This document shows, in pieces, positions 20,839 to 29,999 of a stretch of DNA of 64,000 nt. A model generated the notes under the pieces. The model was not told the DNA's origin, searched no databases, and was given only the letters and a program-made list of their open reading frames with translations. The stretch is from an uncultured Pelagibacteraceae bacterium (lineage in GTDB: Bacteria; Pseudomonadota; Alphaproteobacteria; Pelagibacterales; Pelagibacteraceae), in assembly GCA_902618565.1 (NCBI GenBank), contig CACNAX010000001.1, forward strand, positions 1 through 64,000, in the 5' to 3' direction. Position 1 is the stretch's first letter. The number at the start of each line of letters is the position of its first letter. The position numbers and the translations under genes were made by a program.

Positions 20839-22170
20839 TTAAAAACCTAAACTTTTACCCATTATTTTGTCAGGTAACCAAGTGACAATCTCAGGAAAAA
20901 TACACAAAATAAGTATAGCTAGAGCCATAATTATCATAAATGGTATAGATCCCTTTAAAATTTCTGACAAACTAACATCAGGTGTTATCCCTTTGATTAT
21001 ATAAAGGTTTAATCCAACGGGTGGAGTGATAAGACCAATTTCCATATTAATTGTAAATACAATTGCAAACCAGTACGGATCGAATCCCAGTTGAGTTATA
21101 ACTGGCAATAATATTGCTGAGGTCATAACAATTACGGCAACTGGAGGTAAAAAGAAACCTGCAATCAACAAAAATATATTTATTAAAATAAATACTACCC
21201 ATTTATTAGAGCTCATCTCTACCATACTTTGAGCTAAGGATTGAGTTACGTAAAGTTGTGATAATGTAAATGCAAAAAGATAAGAAGCTGCGATGATAAA
21301 CATTATCATCACACTTTCTTTCATTGAAACTTTAACAATATTCCATATTTTTTTTGGTTGGTAAATTTTGTAAACAACAGCAATCAAAACAAAAACTAAA
21401 AAAGCTCCAACCCCTGAAGCTTCTGATGGAGTAGCAACACCACCATATAAAACATATAAGACACCAGCAATGATTGCTAGAAAAGGAAGTATCCTTGGTA
21501 AAACTTCAATTTTTTCTTTAAAGGTTGGTGGAGTTCTATTCTTTAGAGCTTTAGCGGAGTCTTTATCAATAAAGTAACTGTGTATCAGTGCCCAGATAGC
21601 GAACATACCTGCAAGCATAAATCCAGGTATCAATCCGCTTAAAAATAATCTTCCAATAGATGTTCCAGTTGCAATTCCATAAACAATTAAAACAATACTT
21701 GGAGGTATTAAAACTCCTAATGTCCCTCCTGCTGCTATAGTACCTGTTGCAATTTGATCTGAGTATCCTCGTTTTCTCATTTCAGGAATTCCCATAGTGC
21801 CAATTGCAGCACAAGTTGCAGGACTTGACCCACTTAGTGCAGCAAAGATTGAACAAGCTCCTATATTAGAAATAACCAAACCTCCAGGTACCCTCCATAG
21901 CCATCTATCTAATCCAGTATATAAATCTTTTCCTGCAGGAGAATTAGCTACTGCCATTCCCATTAAAATAAACATTGGTATTGAAAGCAGGACAAACGAA
22001 TTTAATCCTGCATAGAAAGTTTCAGCAAAAACATCTAACATTTGGAAACCTTCGAAAGCAACTAAAAGAGCTATTGATACAAAGCTTAAACCAAATGCAA
22101 TTGGTATTCCCGAAAATAAAACTATCAAAGTAAAAACAGCAACGATTATTGCAATTATTAATGGATCCAT
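20839..22170 (-). CDS. TRAP transporter large permease (DctM family)
   Basis: GIPIAFGLSF, LLSIPMFILMG, GTLGVLIPPSIVLIVYG, EIGLITPPVGLNLYII. Confidence 0.95.
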   Translation of the reverse strand: MDPLIIAIIVAVFTLIVLFSGIPIAFGLSFVSIALLVAFEGFQMLDVFAETFYAGLNSFVLLSIPMFILMGMAVANSPAGKDLYTGLDRWLWRVPGGLVISNIGACSIFAALSGSSPATCAAIGTMGIPEMRKRGYSDQIATGTIAAGGTLGVLIPPSIVLIVYGIATGTSIGRLFLSGLIPGFMLAGMFAIWALIHSYFIDKDSAKALKNRTPPTFKEKIEVLPRILPFLAIIAGVLYVLYGGVATPSEASGVGAFLVFVLIAVVYKIYQPKKIWNIVKVSMKESVMIMFIIAASYLFAFTLSQLYVTQSLAQSMVEMSSNKWVVFILINIFLLIAGFFLPPVAVIVMTSAILLPVITQLGFDPYWFAIVFTINMEIGLITPPVGLNLYIIKGITPDVSLSEILKGSIPFMIIMALAILILCIFPEIVTWLPDKIMGKSLGF

Positions 22171-22664
22171 TAGTTAGTATCCTTTTCGTCTGTAAGCTTA
22201 ATAATTTCTGCTATATATTGTAAAATCATTAATGCAGCACCTATCATCATTGACGAATATGGTACCCACAATGGAGGATCCCAAACTGTTCCTGTTGAGT
22301 AATTTTTAGTAAACGCTTCCTCAACCATTAAAAAACCAAAATAGAATAAAATTAAGAAGAATAATAAACTGACTAATGAGGTAAAAATTTTAAGTCTTAA
22401 AATATTTTTTTTTGATAAGAAATCATAGATCCACTCCATACTCACATGAGCTTTCTCGCTTAAAACATAAGCACTACCTATAAATGTTGAAGCAACTAGA
22501 AGCATTGTAACTAATTCTGTTTGCCATGTTATTGCTCTTTGAAAAAAGTATCTTTCAAAAACTAATTCTACAATTACAAGAATTGATAACAGTAAAGCTA
22601 GAACTGCAAAAGCTCCACAAGCTCTTGCAACGTAATCACAGAATTTTAAGTATTTTTCTTTCAT
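22170..22664 (-). CDS. TRAP transporter small permease (DctQ family)
   Basis: 4-TM protein with TWQTELVTMLLVASTFIGSAYVLSEKAHVSMEW. Confidence 0.9.
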   Translation of the reverse strand: MKEKYLKFCDYVARACGAFAVLALLLSILVIVELVFERYFFQRAITWQTELVTMLLVASTFIGSAYVLSEKAHVSMEWIYDFLSKKNILRLKIFTSLVSLLFFLILFYFGFLMVEEAFTKNYSTGTVWDPPLWVPYSSMMIGAALMILQYIAEIIKLTDEKDTN

Positions 22665-22669
22665 AAAAA

Positions 22670-22700
22670 AACCCCTACTTATAGAGAATAAATAGGGGTT
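22670..22700 (-). terminator. Intra-operon stem-loop between dctP and dctQ (attenuating terminator)
   Basis: AACCCCTA (22670-22677) / TAGGGGTT (22693-22700); T-run on the minus strand. Confidence 0.75.
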
Positions 22701-22714
22701 CTTTATATATTATT

Positions 22715-23725
22715 TTATTTAACTGCTAAAGCCATTTCCATTAGCTTATCGCCACCTGGAACTTTTTCAGCAAAAGCTTTGTGGGATGATTTTATTGCAA
22801 TATCAACCCATGCAGCATGATCATCAGCATCCATATACACTAATTTAACACCTGCAGCTTTGTATGCTTCCTCAAACTTTTTATCTAAGTTTTCTACTTG
22901 AGCTGTCATATATTTCTCAGCAACTTTTCCTGCTTTCATTAAAGCCACTTGCTGGCTTGAATTTAATGCATTGTAGCTTTTCTTAGACATTAAAATTGGC
23001 TCATACATAAACCATAAACCAAATTTTCCTGGAGGAGTTGCGCATTTTACTTGTTCATAAATTTTGTAACTTACAAAACTTCCTGAACTAGTATTTGCAC
23101 CTGTTAATACACCAGTTTGTAATCCAGTATAAATTTCAGATGATGGCATAGATTGAATACCTGCACCAGCAGCTTCTAACATTTGGTTGAAAGCTTTTCC
23201 TGCAGCTCTCATCACTTGTCCTTTAGCATCACTTGGATTTTTGATACATTTAGTTTTAGATGCAAAACCACCACCTAACCATGCATCAGATAGTACTACA
23301 ACACCAGCATCACTGATTATTTTTTTAATCTCAGTCATCATTGGACCTTTATTAAATCTCAATGCATGCTCATGATTTTTTACAGTTCCTGGCATTAACG
23401 TAGCATCAAACTCTGGATGGAATTTTGATGCATAAGCTAATGGGAAAGCAGAAATATCTAATTGACCTGTAGTCATAGGTTTCCACTGTTCTTTTGGCTT
23501 ATAAAGTGACTTAGCTGGATAAATTCTAATTTCTAAATCAACGTTTGCTTTTTTTACTTCATCAGCAATAATTTGTACCATTTCATGACGTGGGTCAAAA
23601 GAGCCATCAGCTCTTGGTGTTCCTGGCCATTGGTGACTTGCTTTTAATGTAACTGCGTATGCAGATCCTACTATTGAAAAAGCTATAATTATTGAAGACA
23701 AATATAATGTTATTTTTCTTAACAT
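22715..23725 (-). CDS. TRAP transporter substrate-binding protein (DctP family); ORF track start 23800, likely true start 23725
   Basis: Signal peptide MLRKITLYLSSIIIAFSIVGSAYA; GGFASKTKCIKNPSDAKGQVMRAAG; GGGGAAAA upstream of the inner ATG. Confidence 0.9.
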   Translation of the reverse strand: MLRKITLYLSSIIIAFSIVGSAYAVTLKASHQWPGTPRADGSFDPRHEMVQIIADEVKKANVDLEIRIYPAKSLYKPKEQWKPMTTGQLDISAFPLAYASKFHPEFDATLMPGTVKNHEHALRFNKGPMMTEIKKIISDAGVVVLSDAWLGGGFASKTKCIKNPSDAKGQVMRAAGKAFNQMLEAAGAGIQSMPSSEIYTGLQTGVLTGANTSSGSFVSYKIYEQVKCATPPGKFGLWFMYEPILMSKKSYNALNSSQQVALMKAGKVAEKYMTAQVENLDKKFEEAYKAAGVKLVYMDADDHAAWVDIAIKSSHKAFAEKVPGGDKLMEMALAVK

Positions 23726-23807
23726 AGTTTTCCCCTTTTTATTTATAATGTAGATATTAAATTGAACTTGAGAGTAAGAGTCAATATAAGGAAATGACAT
23801 ACTTATT

Positions 23808-24950
23808 ATGGATGGTCCTTTAAAAAATTTATTAGTTGTTGATCTTACTAGGGTTTTAGTAGGTCCATATTGTACAATGATTTTATCTGATCTCGGTGCA
23901 CGTGTAATTAAAGTAGAAGCACCAGAAATTGGTGACGATTCAAGAAAGTTTGGGCCTTTTGTAAAAGACTATTCTGCATATTTTATGTCACTGAATAGAG
24001 GAAAAGAAAGTATTGCTCTTAATCTAAAAAATGAAGATGATAAAAAAATCTTTGATAAAATTTTAGCAAAGGCAGATATTTTAGTAGAAAATTTTAAACC
24101 AGGTACTTTAGAAAAATGGGGATATGGTTGGAAAGATGTACACAAAAAATATCCAAAATTAATTTATGCATCTGCATCTGGTTTTGGTCAAACCGGACCT
24201 TTAAAAGAATTACCAGCTTATGATATGGTCGTTCAAGGAATGGGTGGACTGATGAGCGTTACAGGTCATCCAAATAGTGAACCAACAAGAGTTGGAACAT
24301 CAATTGGTGATATTACAGCAGGCCTTTTTACTGCAATCGGAATTAATGCAGCTTTGTATGATAGACAAAAAACAGGCAAGGGAATGTTTATAGATGTTTC
24401 AATGTTAGACTGCCAAATTGCGATTTTAGAAAATGCAATTGCAAGATATTTATCTAAAAATGAAATTCCTAAACCGATGGGATCTAGACATCCTTCAATC
24501 GCTCCGTTTGAGGCATTTAAAACAAAAGATAGTTATATAATCATTGCTGCAGGTAACGATAAATTATATGAAAAACTTTGTGAAGTATTAGAAATACCTG
24601 AAATGGTCAGTGATAAAAGATTTAATACAAATTCACTCAGATGTGAAAATATGAATGAACTTAAATCAATTTTTGAAGATAAACTTTCTTCAAAAAATAC
24701 TTCTGAATGGGTAAGTGAAATGGAAAAATTAAAGATACCTTGTGGACCGATATTTAATATTAAAGAAGCGGTAGAAAATCCTCAAGTCGAAGCAAGAAAC
24801 ATGATTGTTAAAGCCTATCATAAAGTAGTTGGTGATTTTAGATTAGCAGGCAATCCCATAAAAATGTCTTCATACGAAGATAAAAGTACTAGAGGGGACA
24901 TTCCTGATCTTGATGAACACAGGGAACAAATATTAAAAGAGTTTTCTTAA
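23808..24950 (+). CDS. Class III (CaiB/BaiF-type) CoA-transferase
   Basis: MDGPLKNLLVVDLTRVLVGPYCTMILSDLGARVIKVE, SLNRGKESIALNL, ASGFGQTGPL. Confidence 0.95.
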   Translation: MDGPLKNLLVVDLTRVLVGPYCTMILSDLGARVIKVEAPEIGDDSRKFGPFVKDYSAYFMSLNRGKESIALNLKNEDDKKIFDKILAKADILVENFKPGTLEKWGYGWKDVHKKYPKLIYASASGFGQTGPLKELPAYDMVVQGMGGLMSVTGHPNSEPTRVGTSIGDITAGLFTAIGINAALYDRQKTGKGMFIDVSMLDCQIAILENAIARYLSKNEIPKPMGSRHPSIAPFEAFKTKDSYIIIAAGNDKLYEKLCEVLEIPEMVSDKRFNTNSLRCENMNELKSIFEDKLSSKNTSEWVSEMEKLKIPCGPIFNIKEAVENPQVEARNMIVKAYHKVVGDFRLAGNPIKMSSYEDKSTRGDIPDLDEHREQILKEFS

Positions 24951-25478
24951 TTAAGAATTATTTTCTTCGTCGCTTACGTTATCTGAAATTTGTTCTTCTG
25001 CTTCTGAAACTTGATCTAGTGAAACGTCATCATTTTCTTCAGCCTCACTTGGAGCTTCTACATTAACATCAGGTTGAGCTGATGGTGATAATTCAGCAAG
25101 ATCTTCTTTTGAAACCTGAATTTTTTCAGGAATTTTTCTAGCTCTTTTAGAAGGAAGAATTGGTACACCACTTTTTGAGATTTCACCTTTGTATAAATTC
25201 TCGAAATCATCACCAATATCTTCATCTTCTTCAGCAGTATCATCAATTTGTTCTACATGTTTTCTTAGTTTGTAAACTGCAGCTTCAGTTAAATCTTGAA
25301 CTTTAATTGTTTCTTCAGCTATTTCTCTTAATGCAATAACTGTGTGCTTATCGTTATCTCTATCTAATGTAGGTTCAATTCCTGAATTCAGTTGAGTAGC
25401 TCTTTCTTTCGCAACCAAAACTAATTCATAAGGGCTATCTACTTTGTCTATACAGTCTTCAACGGTAACTCTTGCCAT
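24951..25478 (-). CDS. rpoZ: RNA polymerase omega subunit with long acidic C-terminal extension
   Basis: [33 protein letters not shown]...VIALREIA; then about 100 aa Asp/Glu/Ser-rich tail. Confidence 0.92.
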   Translation of the reverse strand: MARVTVEDCIDKVDSPYELVLVAKERATQLNSGIEPTLDRDNDKHTVIALREIAEETIKVQDLTEAAVYKLRKHVEQIDDTAEEDEDIGDDFENLYKGEISKSGVPILPSKRARKIPEKIQVSKEDLAELSPSAQPDVNVEAPSEAEENDDVSLDQVSEAEEQISDNVSDEENNS

Positions 25479-25519
25479 GGGCGATTAAATATACTCCAAG
25501 ATCAACAAAATCAAGTGTT

Positions 25520-26728
25520 TTATACTAAAATTGGATTTAATTTTTTTCTAACTAAAAAAAGAAGAATAAAAGAAATAAGTATATAAAGTGCAGATATTAT
25601 AGCAATTTTCTCAATTGAAAATCCGATATCAATTAAAATACCAAAAAGAGCTGTTCCAAAAGCTGTTGAAAAAACCATAAGAGCAGTGGTCAAAGCTTTA
25701 ATAGATCCAATATGCTTTACACCATAAACCTCAGCCCAAGTGGAAGATCCCAAAACGTTTGCCAAACCATTTGATATTCCAATTAAACCTAAAAATATAA
25801 ATGCAGTAAATTGTGCATCAAAATAAATAATTACAAAAGTCGATATAAATAAAGGAATATTCATAAAAATTAAAAGTTTTCGACTTGTAAATTTATCAAT
25901 TAAGAAACCAGATATTAAAAGTGTAATTACTGAAAATATTGAATATGACATAAAAGACTGAGCAATTACAAATGGTCCCCAGTTTTTTGACTCGGTGATA
26001 AATGATTGGTAAACAAATACACCAGTTGCAATCCAGGGCATGGCCAGCATATTCATACTTACAATATAAAATTTATAGTCTTTTATTACTTCAATTCTTT
26101 TCCATTGCTTAATATTTTCCTCTTTAAATTCCTCACCTCCAGTACTTTCTCTTGTATCAAGTTTAACAGTTCGAACTAAAAAGAACGATGCTATCGGTAA
26201 AAATATTAAAATTAATATTGCAATTACAGTCCAAATATTTTGCCAAGTGGTTAATGACAACAAGAATACCATTAAAACAGGTAAAATAAATTCAGCACTA
26301 GATAAACCAAACCAGCAAATACTTAACGCCCTACCCCTTGATTTTGTGAAATATCTTGAAACTGTTGTTGTTGCAGTATGAGACATCATTCCTTGACCTG
26401 AAAATCTCATTAAAAAAATTGCAATGAATAAAAAAACTATTGATGAAATTTTTGAAAAGAAAAAACAAGAAAGAGATAAAAGTAGTGTTACATAGATTGC
26501 AAATCGAAAAATATTTATATCATCAATTTTCTTTCCAACCCAAATAAGCAATAAACTACTACACAATGTTGCAGATGCATATATTGAGCCAAATTGTCCA
26601 TGAGTTATCGATAGTGTCTCTCTTATACTTGTATTGAATATTCCAAGAAAAAAACTCTGTCCAAAGCTTGAAAAAAATGTAAATATAAATCCAAATACAA
26701 TTACTTTTAAACTTAAATTTTTAAACAT
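25520..26728 (-). CDS. MFS transporter
   Basis: 12-TM hydrophobic pattern with MFS-like loops (ARXK-like FTKSRGRALSICW). Confidence 0.85.
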   Translation of the reverse strand: MFKNLSLKVIVFGFIFTFFSSFGQSFFLGIFNTSIRETLSITHGQFGSIYASATLCSSLLLIWVGKKIDDINIFRFAIYVTLLLSLSCFFFSKISSIVFLFIAIFLMRFSGQGMMSHTATTTVSRYFTKSRGRALSICWFGLSSAEFILPVLMVFLLSLTTWQNIWTVIAILILIFLPIASFFLVRTVKLDTRESTGGEEFKEENIKQWKRIEVIKDYKFYIVSMNMLAMPWIATGVFVYQSFITESKNWGPFVIAQSFMSYSIFSVITLLISGFLIDKFTSRKLLIFMNIPLFISTFVIIYFDAQFTAFIFLGLIGISNGLANVLGSSTWAEVYGVKHIGSIKALTTALMVFSTAFGTALFGILIDIGFSIEKIAIISALYILISFILLFLVRKKLNPILV

Positions 26729-26736
26729 AAAAAAAT

Positions 26737-27612
26737 ATGACTTCTAAAGTTGCTTTCATAGGTCTTGGTGTAATGGGTTATCCAATGGCAGGATATATAT
26801 CAAAAGCAGGACATAATGTAACTGTTTTTAACAGAACAAAATCAAAAGCAGAAAAATGGATTGGTGAATACAAAGGTAATATGGCTGATACACCATCTGC
26901 AGCTGCTAAAGATGCTGATTTTATTTTTACGTGTGTTGGAAATGATGATGACTTAAGACAAGTCTCTTTAGGTGATAATGGGTTATTTCATAATGCTAAA
27001 GAAGGATGTGTATATATAGATAATTCAACAGTGTCTGCTGAAATTTCTAGAGAACTTTATAAAGCCGCAAAAGATAAAGGATTTGGTTTTTTAGATGCTC
27101 CTATATCTGGAGGACAATCAGGTGCTGAAGGTGGGATATTAACTGTCATGGTTGGTGGAGATGAAAATGATTTTAAAAAGGCAGAGCCAATAATTGATTG
27201 TTATAGTAAAAAAGTAACTTTAATCGGACCATCAGGCAGTGGACAATTAACTAAGATGGTTAATCAAATGTGTATTGGTGGTTTAGTTCAAGGTTTATCT
27301 GAAGCAGTAAATTTTGGAATTAATGCAGGTCTAGATATGGATAAAGTTATGGAAACTATCTCTAAAGGTGCAGCTCAGTCATGGCAAATGGAAAATAGAT
27401 ATAAAACTATGGTTGCTGATAAATTTGATTATGGATTTGCTGTAGATTGGATGAGAAAAGATTTAAAAATTTGTATCGAAGAAGCAAAAAGAAATGGTTC
27501 ACCTGTACCAGTAACTGAAATTGTTGATGGTTATTATGCAGAAGTTCAAAAAATGGGTGGAAATCGTTGGGATAGCTCTAGCTTGATTGCTAGATTAAAA
27601 AAGAAAAAATAA
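26737..27612 (+). CDS. 3-hydroxyisobutyrate dehydrogenase-family oxidoreductase
   Basis: VAFIGLGVMGYPMAGYISKAGHNVTVFNRT, DAPISGGQSGAEGG. Confidence 0.93.
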   Translation: MTSKVAFIGLGVMGYPMAGYISKAGHNVTVFNRTKSKAEKWIGEYKGNMADTPSAAAKDADFIFTCVGNDDDLRQVSLGDNGLFHNAKEGCVYIDNSTVSAEISRELYKAAKDKGFGFLDAPISGGQSGAEGGILTVMVGGDENDFKKAEPIIDCYSKKVTLIGPSGSGQLTKMVNQMCIGGLVQGLSEAVNFGINAGLDMDKVMETISKGAAQSWQMENRYKTMVADKFDYGFAVDWMRKDLKICIEEAKRNGSPVPVTEIVDGYYAEVQKMGGNRWDSSSLIARLKKKK

Positions 27613-27614
27613 TT

Positions 27615-28220
27615 GTGTCTACCACTGTTCCCTACTACGAGGATTTTTCCGAAATAAAAAAGAAAATTTGGTTAATGCTAACTGATGCGGTTACTAATAG
27701 ATCATCTCCTTTTAGAATACCTGTATTTTCATGTGGAAGCGAGAACGATATAGAAAGTAGAATTGTTGTTCTCAGAAAATCGGATGAACAAAATAATTTA
27801 GTGCAATTCCACAGTGATATTAGATCTGATAAAATTAAAATCTTAGAAAAAAACCCAAATTCATCGATGTTATTTTATGATAAAGATGAAAAAATTCAGG
27901 TTAGATTAAAAGTTGAAGCAATTATCAATCACAATAATGATATAACAAAACAATCCTGGGAAAAAACTCAACATATAAGTCGTAAATGTTACTTAGTAGA
28001 TAATGGACCAGGTACAGAGTCTGATATTCCAACATCTGGTTTAAAACCTGAATTAGATAATTTTGATTACACAAAAGAACAAAGCGAAGAAGGATATAAA
28101 AATTTTACTGTTATACAGTGTAAAATTAAATCTATAGAATGGTTGTATTTAGCCGCAAAAGGTCATCGAAGAGCTAGATTTGACATTGATAATAGTAAAG
28201 ATACTTGGTTGGTACCATAA
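27615..28220 (+). CDS. Pyridoxamine 5'-phosphate oxidase-like FMN-binding protein
   Basis: FHSDIRSDKIKILEKNPNSSMLFYDKDEKIQVRLKVEA, split-barrel PNPOx-like; GTG start. Confidence 0.7.
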   Translation: MSTTVPYYEDFSEIKKKIWLMLTDAVTNRSSPFRIPVFSCGSENDIESRIVVLRKSDEQNNLVQFHSDIRSDKIKILEKNPNSSMLFYDKDEKIQVRLKVEAIINHNNDITKQSWEKTQHISRKCYLVDNGPGTESDIPTSGLKPELDNFDYTKEQSEEGYKNFTVIQCKIKSIEWLYLAAKGHRRARFDIDNSKDTWLVP

Positions 28221-28615
28221 TGAAAAAATATGAAGCTATGGTTTTGTCATGTATGGATCCAAGGTTTCAACCAAAAGTTTTTAATTATTTGAAAAAAAAG
28301 AAATTAACTGGAAAATATAGCTCATTTACTATTGCTGGAGCAGCTATTGGTGTAACCTCTAAAAAATTTAAAAAATGGCAATCAACTTTTTTGGATAATT
28401 TATCAACTTCGATAAAGTTGCATAATATTAATAAATTAATAGTAATTAATCACGAAGATTGTGGTGCAGCTAAAATAGTGAATGGAAAGAAAGAATTTAA
28501 TTCAACTGTTGAAAAGAAAATTCACAAGGATTCTTTTAAAAAAATTAAATTAATTATAGATAGAAAATTCCCAGAGTTGAAAATAAATTTTAAAATCTTG
28601 TCACTAAAAGATTAA
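28205..28615 (+). CDS. Short beta-carbonic-anhydrase-like protein
   Basis: SCMDPRF (CxDxR) and NHEDCGAAK (HxxC) zinc motifs; only about 130 aa. Confidence 0.7.
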   Translation: MVGTIMKKYEAMVLSCMDPRFQPKVFNYLKKKKLTGKYSSFTIAGAAIGVTSKKFKKWQSTFLDNLSTSIKLHNINKLIVINHEDCGAAKIVNGKKEFNSTVEKKIHKDSFKKIKLIIDRKFPELKINFKILSLKD

Positions 28616-28619
28616 TTTT

Positions 28620-28910
28620 TTAAAGTCCTTTAATTATTATGTTTGTCCCCTCAGCATTATCCAATCTTATTTGTTTTATTGGTTTATATTCCTCTGAATT
28701 ATACCACTCTAGCGCCCTTTCATAACTTGGAAATTTTAGAACTATTATTCTTGGAAAATTAGTTTCTCCATCAAATATTTGATATTCACCATTTCTAACT
28801 AAGAACTCTCCATCAAATTTTTTTACAATTGGATTAACTTTTTCAATATACTCTTTGTAATTTTCTGGATTAGTTACTCTTAATTGTGCAATTACATACC
28901 CAGCTGGCAT
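28620..28910 (-). CDS. DUF1330 family protein
   Basis: MPAGYVIAQLRVTNPENYKEYIEKVNPIVKKFDGEFLVRNG...RIIVLKFPSYERALEWYNSEEY. Confidence 0.9.
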   Translation of the reverse strand: MPAGYVIAQLRVTNPENYKEYIEKVNPIVKKFDGEFLVRNGEYQIFDGETNFPRIIVLKFPSYERALEWYNSEEYKPIKQIRLDNAEGTNIIIKGL

Positions 28911-28911
28911 A

Positions 28912-29424
28912 TTAAAAAACTGTTTTTACGTATCTTTTCCAATTATCTTGGTAATGTTTTGCGTTCTCTGTAATTTTACCTATCTCTTCATCAGAAAGTT
29001 TTCTAACTACTCTTCCTGGAGCTCCAACTACTAATGAGTTGTCTGGAATTTCTTTGTTTTCAGTTATTAATGCTTTTGCACCAATGATGCAGTTTTTACC
29101 TATTTTTGCATTATTTAAAATGACAGCTCCAATACCTATTAAACTATTGTCTCCAATTGTACATCCATGAAGCATAACGATATGACCGATAGTTACGTCT
29201 TTACCAATTCTTAAAGGGCAGCCTGGGTCAGTATGTAAAACACTTCCATCTTGAACATTTGAACCTTCTCCAACATGAATGTTTTCATTATCCCCTCTAA
29301 TTACAGCATTAAACCAAACACTGGAGTTTTTTTCTAATGTGACATCTCCAATAATAGTTGCATTTGGCGCTACCCAATTTTCGCCAGAGTTTTTTGGTTT
29401 TTTATCTTCCAAATCGTAAAACAT
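28912..29424 (-). CDS. Gamma-carbonic anhydrase-like hexapeptide repeat protein
   Basis: SSVWFNAVIRGDNENIHVGEGSNVQDGSVLHTD, HIVMLHGCTIGDNSLIGIGA. Confidence 0.93.
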   Translation of the reverse strand: MFYDLEDKKPKNSGENWVAPNATIIGDVTLEKNSSVWFNAVIRGDNENIHVGEGSNVQDGSVLHTDPGCPLRIGKDVTIGHIVMLHGCTIGDNSLIGIGAVILNNAKIGKNCIIGAKALITENKEIPDNSLVVGAPGRVVRKLSDEEIGKITENAKHYQDNWKRYVKTVF

Positions 29425-29444
29425 AATTTATATATTATTACATT

Positions 29445-29999
29445 ATGCCTATTAAAACACCAGTATGTGATTTTGGAAAAAAAGCAGAAAACTTTGAATT
29501 AAAATCTACAGAGAACAAATTAATATCTTTAAATGATATCAAAGGTGAAAATGGAACTTTGGTAATGTTTATTTGTAATCATTGTCCATATGTAAAAGCA
29601 ATTATTAGAGATGTGGTGGAGGACTGTACTAAGCTTAGTGATTTAGGAATAAATTCAGTTGCAATATGCTCTAATGATCCAATTAATTATCCAGAAGACT
29701 CTTTTGAAAAAATGATAGAGTTTGCAATTAAACATAAATTTAATTTTCCTTACCTAATTGATGAAACACAAGATATTGCAAGAAAATATGATGCTGTGTG
29801 TACTCCAGATTTTTTTGGTTATTATAAAGATTTTGGTCTTCAATATAGAGGAAGAATTAGAGAATTAAGAGAACTAAAGCCTGTGAGATCTGGAGATAGT
29901 GATTTATTTATTGCTATGAAACAAGTTTCAGAAACAGGCAAAGGTCCTGAAGAACAATTCCCAAGTATGGGTTGCGGTATTAAGTGGTCATCTAATTAA
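29445..29999 (+). CDS. Thioredoxin-family/redoxin protein
   Basis: GTLVMFICNHCPYVKAI, thioredoxin-fold pattern. Confidence 0.85.
   Translation: MPIKTPVCDFGKKAENFELKSTENKLISLNDIKGENGTLVMFICNHCPYVKAIIRDVVEDCTKLSDLGINSVAICSNDPINYPEDSFEKMIEFAIKHKFNFPYLIDETQDIARKYDAVCTPDFFGYYKDFGLQYRGRIRELRELKPVRSGDSDLFIAMKQVSETGKGPEEQFPSMGCGIKWSSN

Noticed and set aside
24935-24966. Palindrome TTCTTAATTAAGAA at the junction of the CoA-transferase and rpoZ genes
   Set aside because: Explained by abutting convergent stop codons and short AT-rich sequence; no T-tract terminator structure.
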